NCBI GenBank assembly: GCA_037576195.1
Contig: CM075103.1
Coordinates: 19,902,001 to 19,966,000, forward strand
Origin: Phytoseiulus persimilis
Lineage: Eukaryota; Arthropoda; Arachnida; Mesostigmata; Phytoseiidae
Reading direction: 5' to 3'
DNA length: 64,000 nucleotides
Within the stretch, counting starts at the first letter, position 1; every line of letters starts with the position of its first letter. The notes beneath the pieces were generated by a model, which ran no database searches, was not told the DNA's origin, and was given only the letters and a program-made list of their open reading frames with translations. The position numbers and the translations under genes were made by a program. This document shows positions 25,901 to 37,900 of the stretch, one piece after another.

Positions 25901-28900
25901 GATCCCCCTGTGCGGTGATCCCCAGTGCCCCTCACAAGCATTGCGCTGTCGCTTACCAGAAAGCTCATCCAGTTTTTCCGAACACAAGTCCTCTGGTCGT
26001 AAGACGATCGGGATTCCGAGCCGGTCGCGCGCTGTCTCCATGGCCAGTCGACAATTCTCGAACCTGAGGGGAAATGGACTCTTGGAACGCGTCTCATCCA
26101 GAGATCACTTCCTCCGATCGATGACTCATTGCCGGTTCTGTTGCATTTCACATTGGATTGGATCGGAGAGTGATCCGAACAGGCATAAGCTCCATGTTAT
26201 CAGCTCACCCATTATTGGGGTTGAGGTTCCTCCAGTCGGGTATCAGCTCCGGGTCACAGTAATTGACCAGAGCACTCAGAACCACTCCGGAGTTCCAGTC
26301 CGTGGAGAAGTTCGATACCTCGAGGTCTGAAATCATAAGACGATGTTTTGAACATTTCGTGGAACCGCTTCATCGAGTCGATCGCTTAGCTGCGCTGTCA
26401 CACAGATATCCAGGTCACTTTTTTGTTCGATCAGTCGCATGAAGGGTCTACGTCACCCCCAATTCTCAGGACCGCTAGCCCACGGGCTTTACCCGCAAAA
26501 AAAAACCCGCGTACCAACTATCACTGATGTGAGTATTCAGATAATTTTTACCAAACTCAGCTAGCCATCAGTGATAGTCAAGATTCCCGAGGCGCGCTTC
26601 GTTCAGCCTGCAAGCCCGTGGCCTTTGGAACCGCGGGCTTGGGAACCGCTGGGCTTCGCCCGCGGTCTCCTTCTGCGGGCATTCTATTGCGGTTACCCGA
26701 TAACCTTCCAGACCGCGGTTCTGCGGTCTCGAAGTGCGGGCTTCGCAGAACCTAATCAAATGTTCGTGTCAACTCGCTGACTGTGTGGCCCGACAAGACG
26801 GCCGGAGGCTCAGCGCGGTCTGCATCGCGGCTGCGGATGTGGCAACTCGAGCAATAAGTCAGAGCGTGAAGGCTCGGTTCGAACCCTACCGCTGAATCCT
26901 CACTTCTCCAACGGTCTCACCCAAGCCTAGTTTCCTCGAGCGAATGCTCTCGGCTCTGTTGGGCAAAGTTAGCGCTCCGTGGATTCAACCAAGGGCCATC
27001 GGAATTTCCATCAGTGTGGTTGATTCGAACAAAGTGTAAAAAAGCGATCCGCGTGGAGTGGGATGTGCGATCAGCGGTGAACCTTTCTCAGTTTTCATCA
27101 CGTCAAAAATATGATTCTCAGACTCACCTTGTGGTAGGACGTTGCGGAGCCAGCCGATCATCGACTTCCTTGCCGGAGCATTCGATCGCCCGATTTGATA
27201 ACGAACGATCAAGGACCACACCAGTCCCAAGATCAGTTTGAGGTTCCCCTCAACAACGTCGGTATTGCCTGAAAACAATTCACGCGTCCGTGGTAAACAT
27301 CTCTGTTCCTTTGCGAAAAAGAGACGCGTTTACGGCAAACATGATTACGGAGTCATCAACGCCTTCTGCACCGACGAAGCCCCTTGCTACTAATAAGACG
27401 GCCCGGGAAACTCTCACGGTTCGTAGTCGACCCGGCACTGCAGAGCCGAAGTGTCAAACTGACATCTTTTGTTTTCAGAATAGATTAGCGTTCAGTGTCA
27501 ACTGACGGCAGAAAATCCATGCCAGCGATCGAAGCACGATCCAGTATCAATGAACCACGCTCGTCGACGTCAATGAAAGTCAGCCAATAATTACAGATCG
27601 AGAAACTTCTGAACAAAATGGAAGGGAGTGAGTACAATAAGGTTGTAATGCCGCTGTACACCAACGATATTCAAACCCATTTGGATCGCCTAACGGGATT
27701 GTTATCTCTGCATTCCGACGCTGGATGCCAAATGTACGGGAGCAGAATCACGAGTTACTGGCGGTGGTCAACGTCGTCGAAGTAATGGTTAAATCACAAA
27801 ACAGAATTTCTCAATGACGCCTCCCAGCACAACTTTCCGATTGAAGAACGCAGCTAGCTGAAGGTCGCTCTCAAACAACCACACCTCGGCTGTCGAGAAA
27901 TCGACATCCCGACTGTCATGGGAACCAAAACCATGAACAGCTGTCAACGAAGGATTCTGCATGAAGACCTCATTTGCTTCTTCGACTCGATCCGAGTGTG
28001 TGGACTTTTCTCTGACCACGCAAAGCGCCTCATCGGCGCTTCCGGTAGAGACTCTCCTGCTTCGTATCCAGAGGTTTTCGTCTTCTGAACGTATCGGGGA
28101 TCGGTCTGTCTCCGCAGAATAAAAACCCAAGCATGCGAGTCCGGCATCAGCCCGAAGATGCAGTTCTCAACAAGAAAGCGCTGTCGCACAAGACTCAGCG
28201 CCCTGAAGCGGATGCAGGAAATCAGGATGATCGACCGTAGGGTCATCCATGACATCGATAGCGAAGCCATCGCCTTCACTCATTAAGACAAAGCTCATCC
28301 AATGTCGTTCCCAGCTTCCGCGTGCACGTCGCGTGGAAAGAATGGCGTCGCCTCCCACGGCACTGTGAGGGTTCGCGACACGAGCAGACGGGAATCCAGA
28401 ACAGCATGCCTCCACGACGTTCAGAAGTTCGCGTATGCGAGAATGACACGTGCGCACGCTCGTGGCTGGGTTCTGATTTTTAGCGGTTCAATCCCCTCGC
28501 ATTCGGATTTTCCGCGACGAGATGCTTGCGATCGATAAGAACACCACCGTCGGGAACGTGGCAAATCATTCTTGAGCCGCTTCGCCGCGTGGCAGCTATG
28601 GTGTCGGAAGAATGAAAAACGATGCAAGCAGGAGCCAAATGAGGCTTCGGATAGTGACACCGTTTCGAAGGAAGCATAAAACTCTTGCGGCGGAGGGGCG
28701 CTGTCATTCCGACGTCTGTGAATGTCGAAGGTACAGCACTGGAATGAGACAGATGACCAGCACGAGGCTCTCATATAGGTGTGTGGCATCGAGATCTGAC
28801 AGGCCTGCGCGACTCCAAATATTCTGGTCTCTGTTTCTTTCCCGTCCATGTCCCTGCCGCCCGTCGATCTCAACGAACCTAATGGGTAGCCTCCGCCCCT

Positions 28901-31900
28901 CACTTCCAGAATAATGGAGAATGTCTCTGAAGAAGAAGAGTAAAACTCTGAGGCGGAATGTAGGAACTATATTAGTTCTCTCAAACCGTTGAGTCATTGA
29001 GCCTACGGGACACGATGAGTTGTAGAAGTTCAAGCGGACCCCCTCCCTTATTTTCTCCATATATTCCCCCTCTGCGTCCACCCTGGCTCTATTCAAAAGT
29101 TTTCTTTCTGAATGTTACAGGGAGCATGCCCCAGATTGCACGCGGGATCCCAGATGCTGAGTGTATAATACAGAAAAGACAGGGACTACACGAAGAGAGC
29201 ACACCAAGAATGATATTTGACACCAAGAGAATACTTGAGAAGTGGGAACGGAAAAACGACCCAGACCGTACGTCCGAGAAATAATAATAACCACACCGTC
29301 GACCAGCTGAGTTATCGCCTCGTGTTAAGGGTCTTCAGCTATATTTGGAATGAAAATACAGCATGAAGATGGTCAATAAACAATCAATCAATCAATCAAT
29401 CAACTCAGTTTCAGAATTTTGAGAGCTGTACCTGAGTTTGGAAGAAGTGCGAGAGAACGGTGAGGAGAGAACGATGAGCTAGGAGATTAAAGGCTCGCTG
29501 GTCCTGATCACAAAGTCAGCTCTCTAGTTTTCGACGATCACGGACATTACGTGAGAGGTGACCAGAATAAAGACGCAATAGCGTATAGCTTGGTATGAGC
29601 TCCACTAAGCCCACACCGTAATCTATTTGAACCTGATTTCGAACTCGGTTGCCACTGGTAGCTTGAGGTGTTTCAGTTTGTCATCCAAACTCTTGCGACA
29701 CTTCGCGGCGGTTCCAAGCGAGCTGAGCCTCGTGTTGATATAATCGGAGACGGAGTTCAGTTTTCGACAGACTCGCAACTCTTTTGTTTAGGCAATCAAA
29801 GCCTGCCACTGATACGCCACAGCCTCGAGGCCGGGGGCGAGTTTTTCCATATTCGGATCGGAACAAAATGTATCTATGGGAACCGGACCAGAGTTGCCCA
29901 AGCTGATTGCGCGTGATGGATTCCCCGCTCTGCGAGCGCCGCACGGACGCTCGTGACGAAATTTGAAAAATATCGTCCGTTAATTCGATAATGAGAAAAG
30001 TTATTGAATGACTTGTTTGAACCTCGCCGTGATCGAATCATGGTTCAATCACTGCCGGGTCCGTCGATTCCTTCGCAAAGGTCAGAAGCGCCTTGCGAGC
30101 GGGACAATGGCGCTGATGCTTCTCCGCTCGCGTGCCCAGACCGAAACGCGTTCTCTCCGTTGCTGGTCGCTTGCCAGCATCCTCCACCCAACCTGGTCAG
30201 TTGGAGGCCGTGTTCGAGCAATCTACCGGATGACGATCGTTCGATGTTTCGTCCTTCCAAGCATCAGATGATTTCTCACCGCTTTTAAGACTCGAATACC
30301 CGGAGCGCTCCGCTGTTTACATTCTGAAGGAGAGGCCTTTAGGGGTTGAGTTCGGCCATTATCGGGAAGTTCAGCCTTCGTACACTGCCGAACTCTCGAA
30401 TGATGGGCTCGGGAGAACTTCATCGTGAACACACCCCATGTGCAGTTCAACAAGAGAGAAGATACTTCTCCATATATTCCACGACCGCACGTCAGGGAAC
30501 ACTCGACGATAACGTTGATAAACCCTGAGGACTCCAAAAACTCGAATCTAACTCAACAATTATCAGCCACTCAATATCCAGAGCCACTCGATAAATCGCA
30601 GAGTTGGAAACCTGTCAAATGAGACGCGAAATGGATCGTGATTTCGATCGACCCTTATCTCGAATAGTTGATGTCCCGTTTATTACTGGAAGCATTGGTT
30701 CGCTATCTCCGCATTCCGTGGCTCTCTGAGGTTTACTCAACGGTTTCCTCTCCCGAACCGGCGAGGCACACTTTTCGCCGTCGCTTGCGGCGAGTATGAC
30801 ATTTTGTTCTCGAGGCGAGTCATCCTCCACCATCCGTCGAGTCTTCAAAAATCAGTCGAGAGAAACTTTGCCAGTGGGTCTCCCTGCGACCTCTCGAAAC
30901 TGTCTGTCGAGGAGTACTCTTAACAAAGTCGGTGAAAATCGTGTATTCCAGAGCAATGATGTTCTAAGAAGCAGCAGGAATCGTCGAATCCGCTGAGTTG
31001 CCGTCTATGTTGCAGCTCGAGAACTTTCTGGGGAATGGAGTCTGAAGCTCGAATCGTAATATTATGGGACGAAAGTGCTTGCCACAGAGTCTAATAAAGC
31101 TCACGTAGCCGTTCGATGTGTGTTCTCAAACAAAGGAATCATTACTGGTGTCGCTGAATGAAACTGCGTCCATATCAGAATCACAACACTCCTAACCGTT
31201 GTAACATTCCAGGCTGTTTACAACAGCTTCGCTTATCGTCGTTGATAAGGTCGCAATTTCCGACATAGCCCGACTTTCCGAGATAATGCCGAGGTCTTGC
31301 GCAACTCGTCCCCATCAAAAACTTGGCTTTCAGAAGAAATCCATCCGGAATGTTCCGAACGAATCGGACTTTCTCATGAACGAGAAATTTAAGGAGGTTT
31401 CCTCACCGTTGTCTCCGACTTGACAGATGTCGTGCTTGCCTGTGCTTCGCCCGTTCGTCGATTGTCCGATGGAATGGGACAACTTCACCGACGTACAACG
31501 AAAGCGTTAACTCTGACCATGACGACGCCTAGACGCGGTCATCGCGCTCGTGTGGAGAGTTGTTGAACAGCTACATCGGCAAACCGCGCACACCTATCGA
31601 AAAGCGCAGATTTCTCGTTGTTTCCATAAGAAGCCATGACAAGTTTCGCTGTCCCTATCTCGCGGCTCCGACTGCAGTTACCAAATCTTCGGAAAGAGGG
31701 GAAACGGAAACCCACCGCTCTGAGTTACTGCACTCGTTCGGAACTCCTGTTGGAATCGCTCAGAAACGAAAGCGTTCCCAGAACAGAGTTCGAACGAGCT
31801 GCTTGACGCCGACAGCGAAAGTGCCTGCTGGCTCAATGAGATGACTCTTAGCGGATTCAGGATTCTATTCAGTGCAAAGCATACAAAGCCATCCACACAA

Positions 31901-34900
31901 ACACTGCCCGTCGATGATGCGGATGACTACGACGAAAGAACACGCTCGCCTCACTGTTTACGTCCAGTCCACTGAATCTGAATGAGATCGCATCTGTTTG
32001 ACAACAAGTCATTGAGCGTAACCGGTGGGCAGAAAAAAAATACCGTTGTGTGACCAACATTCCACATAGGGAATCCTTGAAGGGAATCCACGCCGTAACC
32101 GTGGGATTTCGCTCATGGATTCACCGTTTCACAATACGAATGGAATTCCGAGGCGCGCATTTTTTCCCTGTGATGCAATGCAGTGACACTTTTTTTCCGG
32201 AGAGAGTGCATAGCTATGCGGAGCTGATGATCAGAACTGTCATCATGATTGACGGGCCTACAGGCTGAACTTCGAGATGGATGAGGATGGGTCGAGAGAA
32301 TCGGGATCCACAGCTATATAACCTCGATCCGTGGAAGATTATCACCTGTCGCTGAAGAACGCGCGACATCTTTCTGGAACAGCTCGAGCTGCAGGAAATC
32401 TTCGTCGCGAGAAATGTCTTGCTGTTCGAAATTCCGACCACCGAGCACTGCCGAAGCTTTTGCAACGCATTGCCATCGGGAGCCTAATCTTTGTGAATGT
32501 TCCGTCATCCGCTTCCCATAGCTGATCCTACTCATTTCTGCCAACTGGGTGTCATCTTTATAAATGGATCACTGTTCTGTTGATCTCATTGATGTCATCG
32601 AGCAGTCGACTCTTGAGCCTCCTCCAGTGGCAGGTCGTGTTACCAGACTCCCGATTTTGCCCGGAACAGTGGAAAATTTTCGGGATATTCACACCTCGAC
32701 CGGCGGTTCCACTATCCTGAATCCCCATCCGAATCTCCTAGGGAGCGGATCCGCGCCGGGGCCTATCCGAGTTCTCGAGTCTATAATATTTGGGGCGGGG
32801 GATTTTTCTCGATCGGCCGAATTTCTTCTCCAATGATACGGCGGGATCGAGTGCGTAGGCCACCGAATCAGCCGATTTCGGCGAGGAGCTCCCCGGCAGA
32901 GAGCGATCCCCTGACTGCGGCCCCATCGCCCATCTGTACCTCGATTGAGATCCTCGGAAATAAATGTTATAATGAAAAAACTGTGAGGGTGGAGGCGACC
33001 GCTCAATCGTACCCTGAGTCTGCCTGCTCGCGTAGTTTAATCCGAGCGAGCCTAAATTTCGTTGGATGTAAGCAAGAACGGATTATCCCTTCGCTCGACT
33101 CCTCCAATACTGCTACTGAACTCCGAGCGACTGGTCTGCGGAACAGGATTTTCGCCCCTCGAATCTTTCTCACATGGAAACTCATGGGCTTCTGAAAACA
33201 CTTTGCGGCTCGCTCCCCACCAATCACCGTAGATTCGACAACCGCGATCGATGCTATCGCCCGTTGTCGTCGAGAATTGAGAAATACAGAGCAGCCGAAC
33301 GGGCCGCCGAGGTGGCGGTCATAATCGGCGGTAAGTGGGCGCCAGTGGCGTTCGATTTTATTGGTGTGACGACCGCAACGGAACTCGGTGGAAAACGGCG
33401 GCTCTATCCGACTTTTCCAGCGCTTCCAGCAATTGGTTCGTCCGACGGAATCTATCGCTGCGCGATAGTTGCTCCCTGTCTCATTCGTGGGTGCTCGCCC
33501 GTTCGTTGACCTGGCGTTGCCTGTCAAGAACAAGCGAAAAAACTGAACAAGAAAACGAAGCAGAAGTCGTAGAGCGCCTCCGCCGCCACGCCGCCGCAAT
33601 GTCTGCTGCAAGCGAAACGCCGGACGAGCGGAATCATTCAGCCGCCCCAAGACTCGGAAAAACTGGAAAGCTCTCAACTTGTCTTCTGCCACTCCGACCG
33701 CGGCTGCCCTCGTCGCCTCCGTCATCTCTTCCGTTTCTGACAGCGGAACTAATCCGAAACGTGAAACGAACACATCACTGTCTTGGGTCTTTCATTTGGC
33801 TCTGTTCATTTCAGCTCCTCGCGGCTCGATCTTCGGTGGGCCCCACTGTGTCTCACCCCCTCCCCTCCCGCTATCTTCCATTCTGGAAAGCCAGACGGCG
33901 GCCGAGCTCTTGCCTTCCGAGAATCAGTTAGCAGGTTGACACGCGATTACGGCCGTGCGCGAAGTTATCGGGGTAGCGACGCGATCGAATTGCCACGATT
34001 TGAAAAGGAGCGAAGAATGACGACGTTCTCGCTCGATTTCTCGCACTTGGATCTTCTCGGCCTGGTGATGTTTCTTGAAAATTGGTATTTCCATCGATGG
34101 CCTAGAGTTTTTCACAGGGGATCTTTTTTTCCGGAGCGTTCGAGGACAGCATTCCAGCGAATTCGAATGTTCCGAATGTGTTTGGATGAATCTTTCCGAC
34201 TGAATAAATGATTTTTGCCGCGAAATGAACAATTCTACCAGTCGGCATGACTCGAGACGCATCGGAGTAATCGAGCTTGCGTCGGCATGATTTGGAAAAC
34301 AAATCGCAGCGGCTTCTTGAGCAACGAGTTGCGGAGGCGACATTTTTTCGCGCTGCCCGCTTGTCACGTTGAGGCGCTATTCCCCCGCCTGTCTTTAGCT
34401 CAGCGTTGTCAAGCTGTCGACGATGATGAGAGCACAGCTACGGCTTGGACGCACATGGACGACTCGCCTCTGGCCAGGAATTCAGGCAACTTGGATCTTG
34501 GGCTGAAGTCGTTGTGGTCATCGAGCCGTCGTTTGGAATTCGTTGCTCGAGGCTGAGCTCAGACAAGATAATCCCTGAAGAAAATTCCGCAGTGGACGCG
34601 ATTCCTAACTGAAATCGGATCGCGTCTTCCGATGTGGGAACCCTCAGGAACTACGAGCACATCAACCGGCTTTTCTGGCAATCCTCGCTGTTTGTTGGAA
34701 CTGGAAAAACCGATATCGTTGGAGAAATCGGCGAGCACTCAGTCAGGCGGTCGAAACGAATCAGCCGGTGCCTTCAACATGAGCGACGCGCGTTTGGTCA
34801 GTTTGGAACGCAGCGTGCTAACCATTTGTTGCCCGGTGGGAGGGGGGGGGGGATCCTTTTTGTATCACTTCCTTCACCTCGTTCAGCTTCCTTGTCCAAT

Positions 34901-37900
34901 GCTAAGCCGAGCTGTTTGTGTATCTCTTTGTTCGCTAGTAATTGGAGGCAGCTCTGGAAATGGAAGCAAGCACCGCGACTCACCGATGATCATGAGTACC
35001 GTGTAAGCGAACCAGTTTCGTTCCTGAGAAACGCTGGACAAACTTGTCGAGTCGCCCCGATTTCGAGAAAAATACGGAAAACCTGAACTCTCGTCTGTTC
35101 GTATGAAGCTCGGCACGAACGCGATTTCCGTCGAGGGAATGAGCGCGCTCGTTGTCTCGACGCGGCAACTCCATCAAATGCGGCATCTCCTACTTCGGAG
35201 GGGCGCCACCCAGAAAACCAGGAAATTTTTCCGTCACGAACTTCCCGGAGTATGCGAGGGAAACCGAGAGAGGTTCAACAAGAGAGGCTCGGGGAGAACC
35301 GAGGGCGACTGTCTGTGACAACTCGCTCCCGAAGCGATTTCTCAACTGACCGAGTTTCAGCGGGAGGAGAGTGACGGCATAATTCATTAGCGAGATGACA
35401 ATGCCAATCGATTCGGCAATTTACGTAAGACCTCCTTGACTCAAGTAGATTGCCTGGAGCGTTCCAAAGTGCCTGTGCGGTGGGGCTGTCCGTGGCTCCA
35501 ATGAATGGAATCGTCACCCAGAAGTCAGTCACACAAAGGAAAAACACTCCACCTCCGCCGCTGTGTCCAGCGAACAACACTCCCGAAACAACTTTATTCG
35601 ATGTCGCCGCTTGCTGACAACAAACCTCACAATCAAGATAATATTGTGTTTCCGTTTTGCTAGTAAGTAGCTAGAAAGCGGATCGTGCGGGAAGAATTCG
35701 AACAAAACCGTCAGGAGGGAAGGAAGGGGCTGAGACAGAGCGACTTCGCTGCTGCATTTGAATAATTCACCTCCAACATCGACGGCCGTGCAACCTGAGA
35801 CTTTTGAAGTGGCCGTCGTTTGCATGCTCAATGCAGTGCGGCTGTTCGACCCATGGGATGGCGAAAACCCGCCATTCTTTCTGTCTGAATGCTTCGAAGC
35901 TGCATCAGTTCGTGTCCAGCTTCGCTCAGTTCGATCTCGGGAACTCGTTCGCCCTGAACTTTTCCAAATGAGTTTGGAATCGCCCGGCATGATACAAGAC
36001 ATCGCATTGTGTTCTATGCCAAGCTGGTCGAGGAAAACTGCAGTTTCCACCAGAATCTTACGGCAAACCAGTTCCCGTAAGAGATGGACGTTACGCGGTC
36101 CCCACAACTCAGGGAAGAACAATGTACGCGCTGCTTGTTCGAATAGATAGAAGCGGCGGGTAGCGTTCAGTTCTCAACCCAGAAACGCTTAGGTGTTTCC
36201 ATTTCTGGCTGTTCATCCGTTTCTGATGTTTATCGTCAGCCAGAGTAGTTCCTCGGTGTATTTATTCGTGCCACTCAGCCGACACCTTCATTCAGGGACG
36301 AGCAGTCGACGGAGCAAGAGACATCCACAGCCGCGGATGGGGAAACAGCGACAACAATTAAAATTCGATGATCGGTTGATGATTGACGGTCGCTCGCTCG
36401 CTCTCGGGGCGTGAGCCCATCGGGAATCCATCAGTCGGTCGCTTTGTTTCGGTGTCTGCTCGCCCTGTTGTCTCAACGGAACTTTGAACGAATCTATTTG
36501 AAGGAGTGTCCCCAAATAGAAACGCGGAGCAGAAAAAGTTTCGTAAAATGTAGAACCCTGGTCATCGATGATCGATGCCTCACGCACCGAAGAATAGATG
36601 GATCCCGCTTGTTGATGCTCCTCTCGTTGTTCCCAGATGGAAAATAATCGTTCCGACGATCGAGTCGTGATATCACTCACCGATATTGACGAGCTTAACT
36701 TGGTCGGCTGCTATCGCGTTCAGGGCCACCTGAACATTTTCCAGGAACTGGTGTTGGTTGACAGGGTTCCTGATACGCTTGATTTTCTTCGGAGACTTTT
36801 GTAGGACCTCGACGAGCGAGATGAGCTTGAGCCCGTTGCAGAAGTCATGCCGAAGATCCACCACCTGCGGAAGGAAGAGAACGCATCTGAGACTCCGCGA
36901 ATCGGCTAGTTCGCTCCGAATTCCAGTTCCTGAGGACCAAGAGTCTCCACCCGAGCTCGAGTTGAGCGATCCTGTCAATTTTGGAGCTTCCAGAAATCGT
37001 GACCGCGAAACGCGTTGAGCATTCTCAAAAATGACATCGATCACGGTGAAACCCAAATCCCAGGACTATGGAAATATCGATTTCATGGAGCAATCTTCTC
37101 GGAAAAGTGAAAAAGCAAGCCTCTAATCAAAATTTTCTGTGCCGGTGACTGACGCCGTAATAGAGTCAAAATGAAGATCTACGTCAGAACTGCGCAGATC
37201 ACGTGTTGACGCAGGATCCTGAGCCCGGGAGCTCTCTGATATTGGTTGTAGACGAAACTTTTGAGGCTCCTTGAACATAATGTTCAACATCATCGACTTC
37301 CCGTCCCGTGGGAAGATAATGTGGGAGCGATTTGGAATATTACGCCTTGCGAGATTCTCCTGAAGTGCCTCAACTCACGTGCTCGAGGGTATTAACCAGA
37401 TTCTGGCGGAGAATTCCCGGCGATTAATGGCCTGCAGTGGCCATAAGAGCATTTCGGACGAACGTTTCGGCGTAAATTTTGAATCGCTTTGTTCTTCGTA
37501 TTCCGTGCGTCGTTCCCAAACGAGCGATCGTTGCTCACAGTTGATGTTTCGATCGCATCGCAGGCGTTCCTCAAAAGGTTCTGAACAGGTTCGAACGATA
37601 GATGAAGACTTGACGCTAGAAGCGAACGAATCTGCGACCCAGGTGCTCTCCTCGGGTTCCGAAACGCCGAGGGGATCGTGTGAGGTTCGCGAATACGAAA
37701 TTCCTCCATTTTGAGCCCGAATCGTAGCCATCTGAGCGTCACGGTGCTGTCCGCGCTATCGACATGAACGAGCGGGAATTCAAGGAAGCGATTCAGGAGC
37801 CGCGCTCCTGAGTGACGATCGGCCATTGTGCCGCGTGTATCAGACATTGCGCGAGAGCGGAGTGCCGCGCGTTTGTTCCTCATTGTTTTCTCTTCGGAAA

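Noticed and set aside
26850..26910. tRNA-like B box (GGTTCGAACCC)
   Set aside because: The flanking bases cannot form the five-pair T stem or an acceptor stem, and no matching A box lies at the right distance.
33003..33773. 256-codon minus-strand frame as a gene
   Set aside because: No recognisable domain, a competing frame on the other strand, and a location inside a filamin intron; more likely chance openness of a CpG-richer block.
37375..37883. Overlapping frames in filamin intron 1
   Set aside because: They read on both strands with equal openness and no protein-family pattern; treated as chance.
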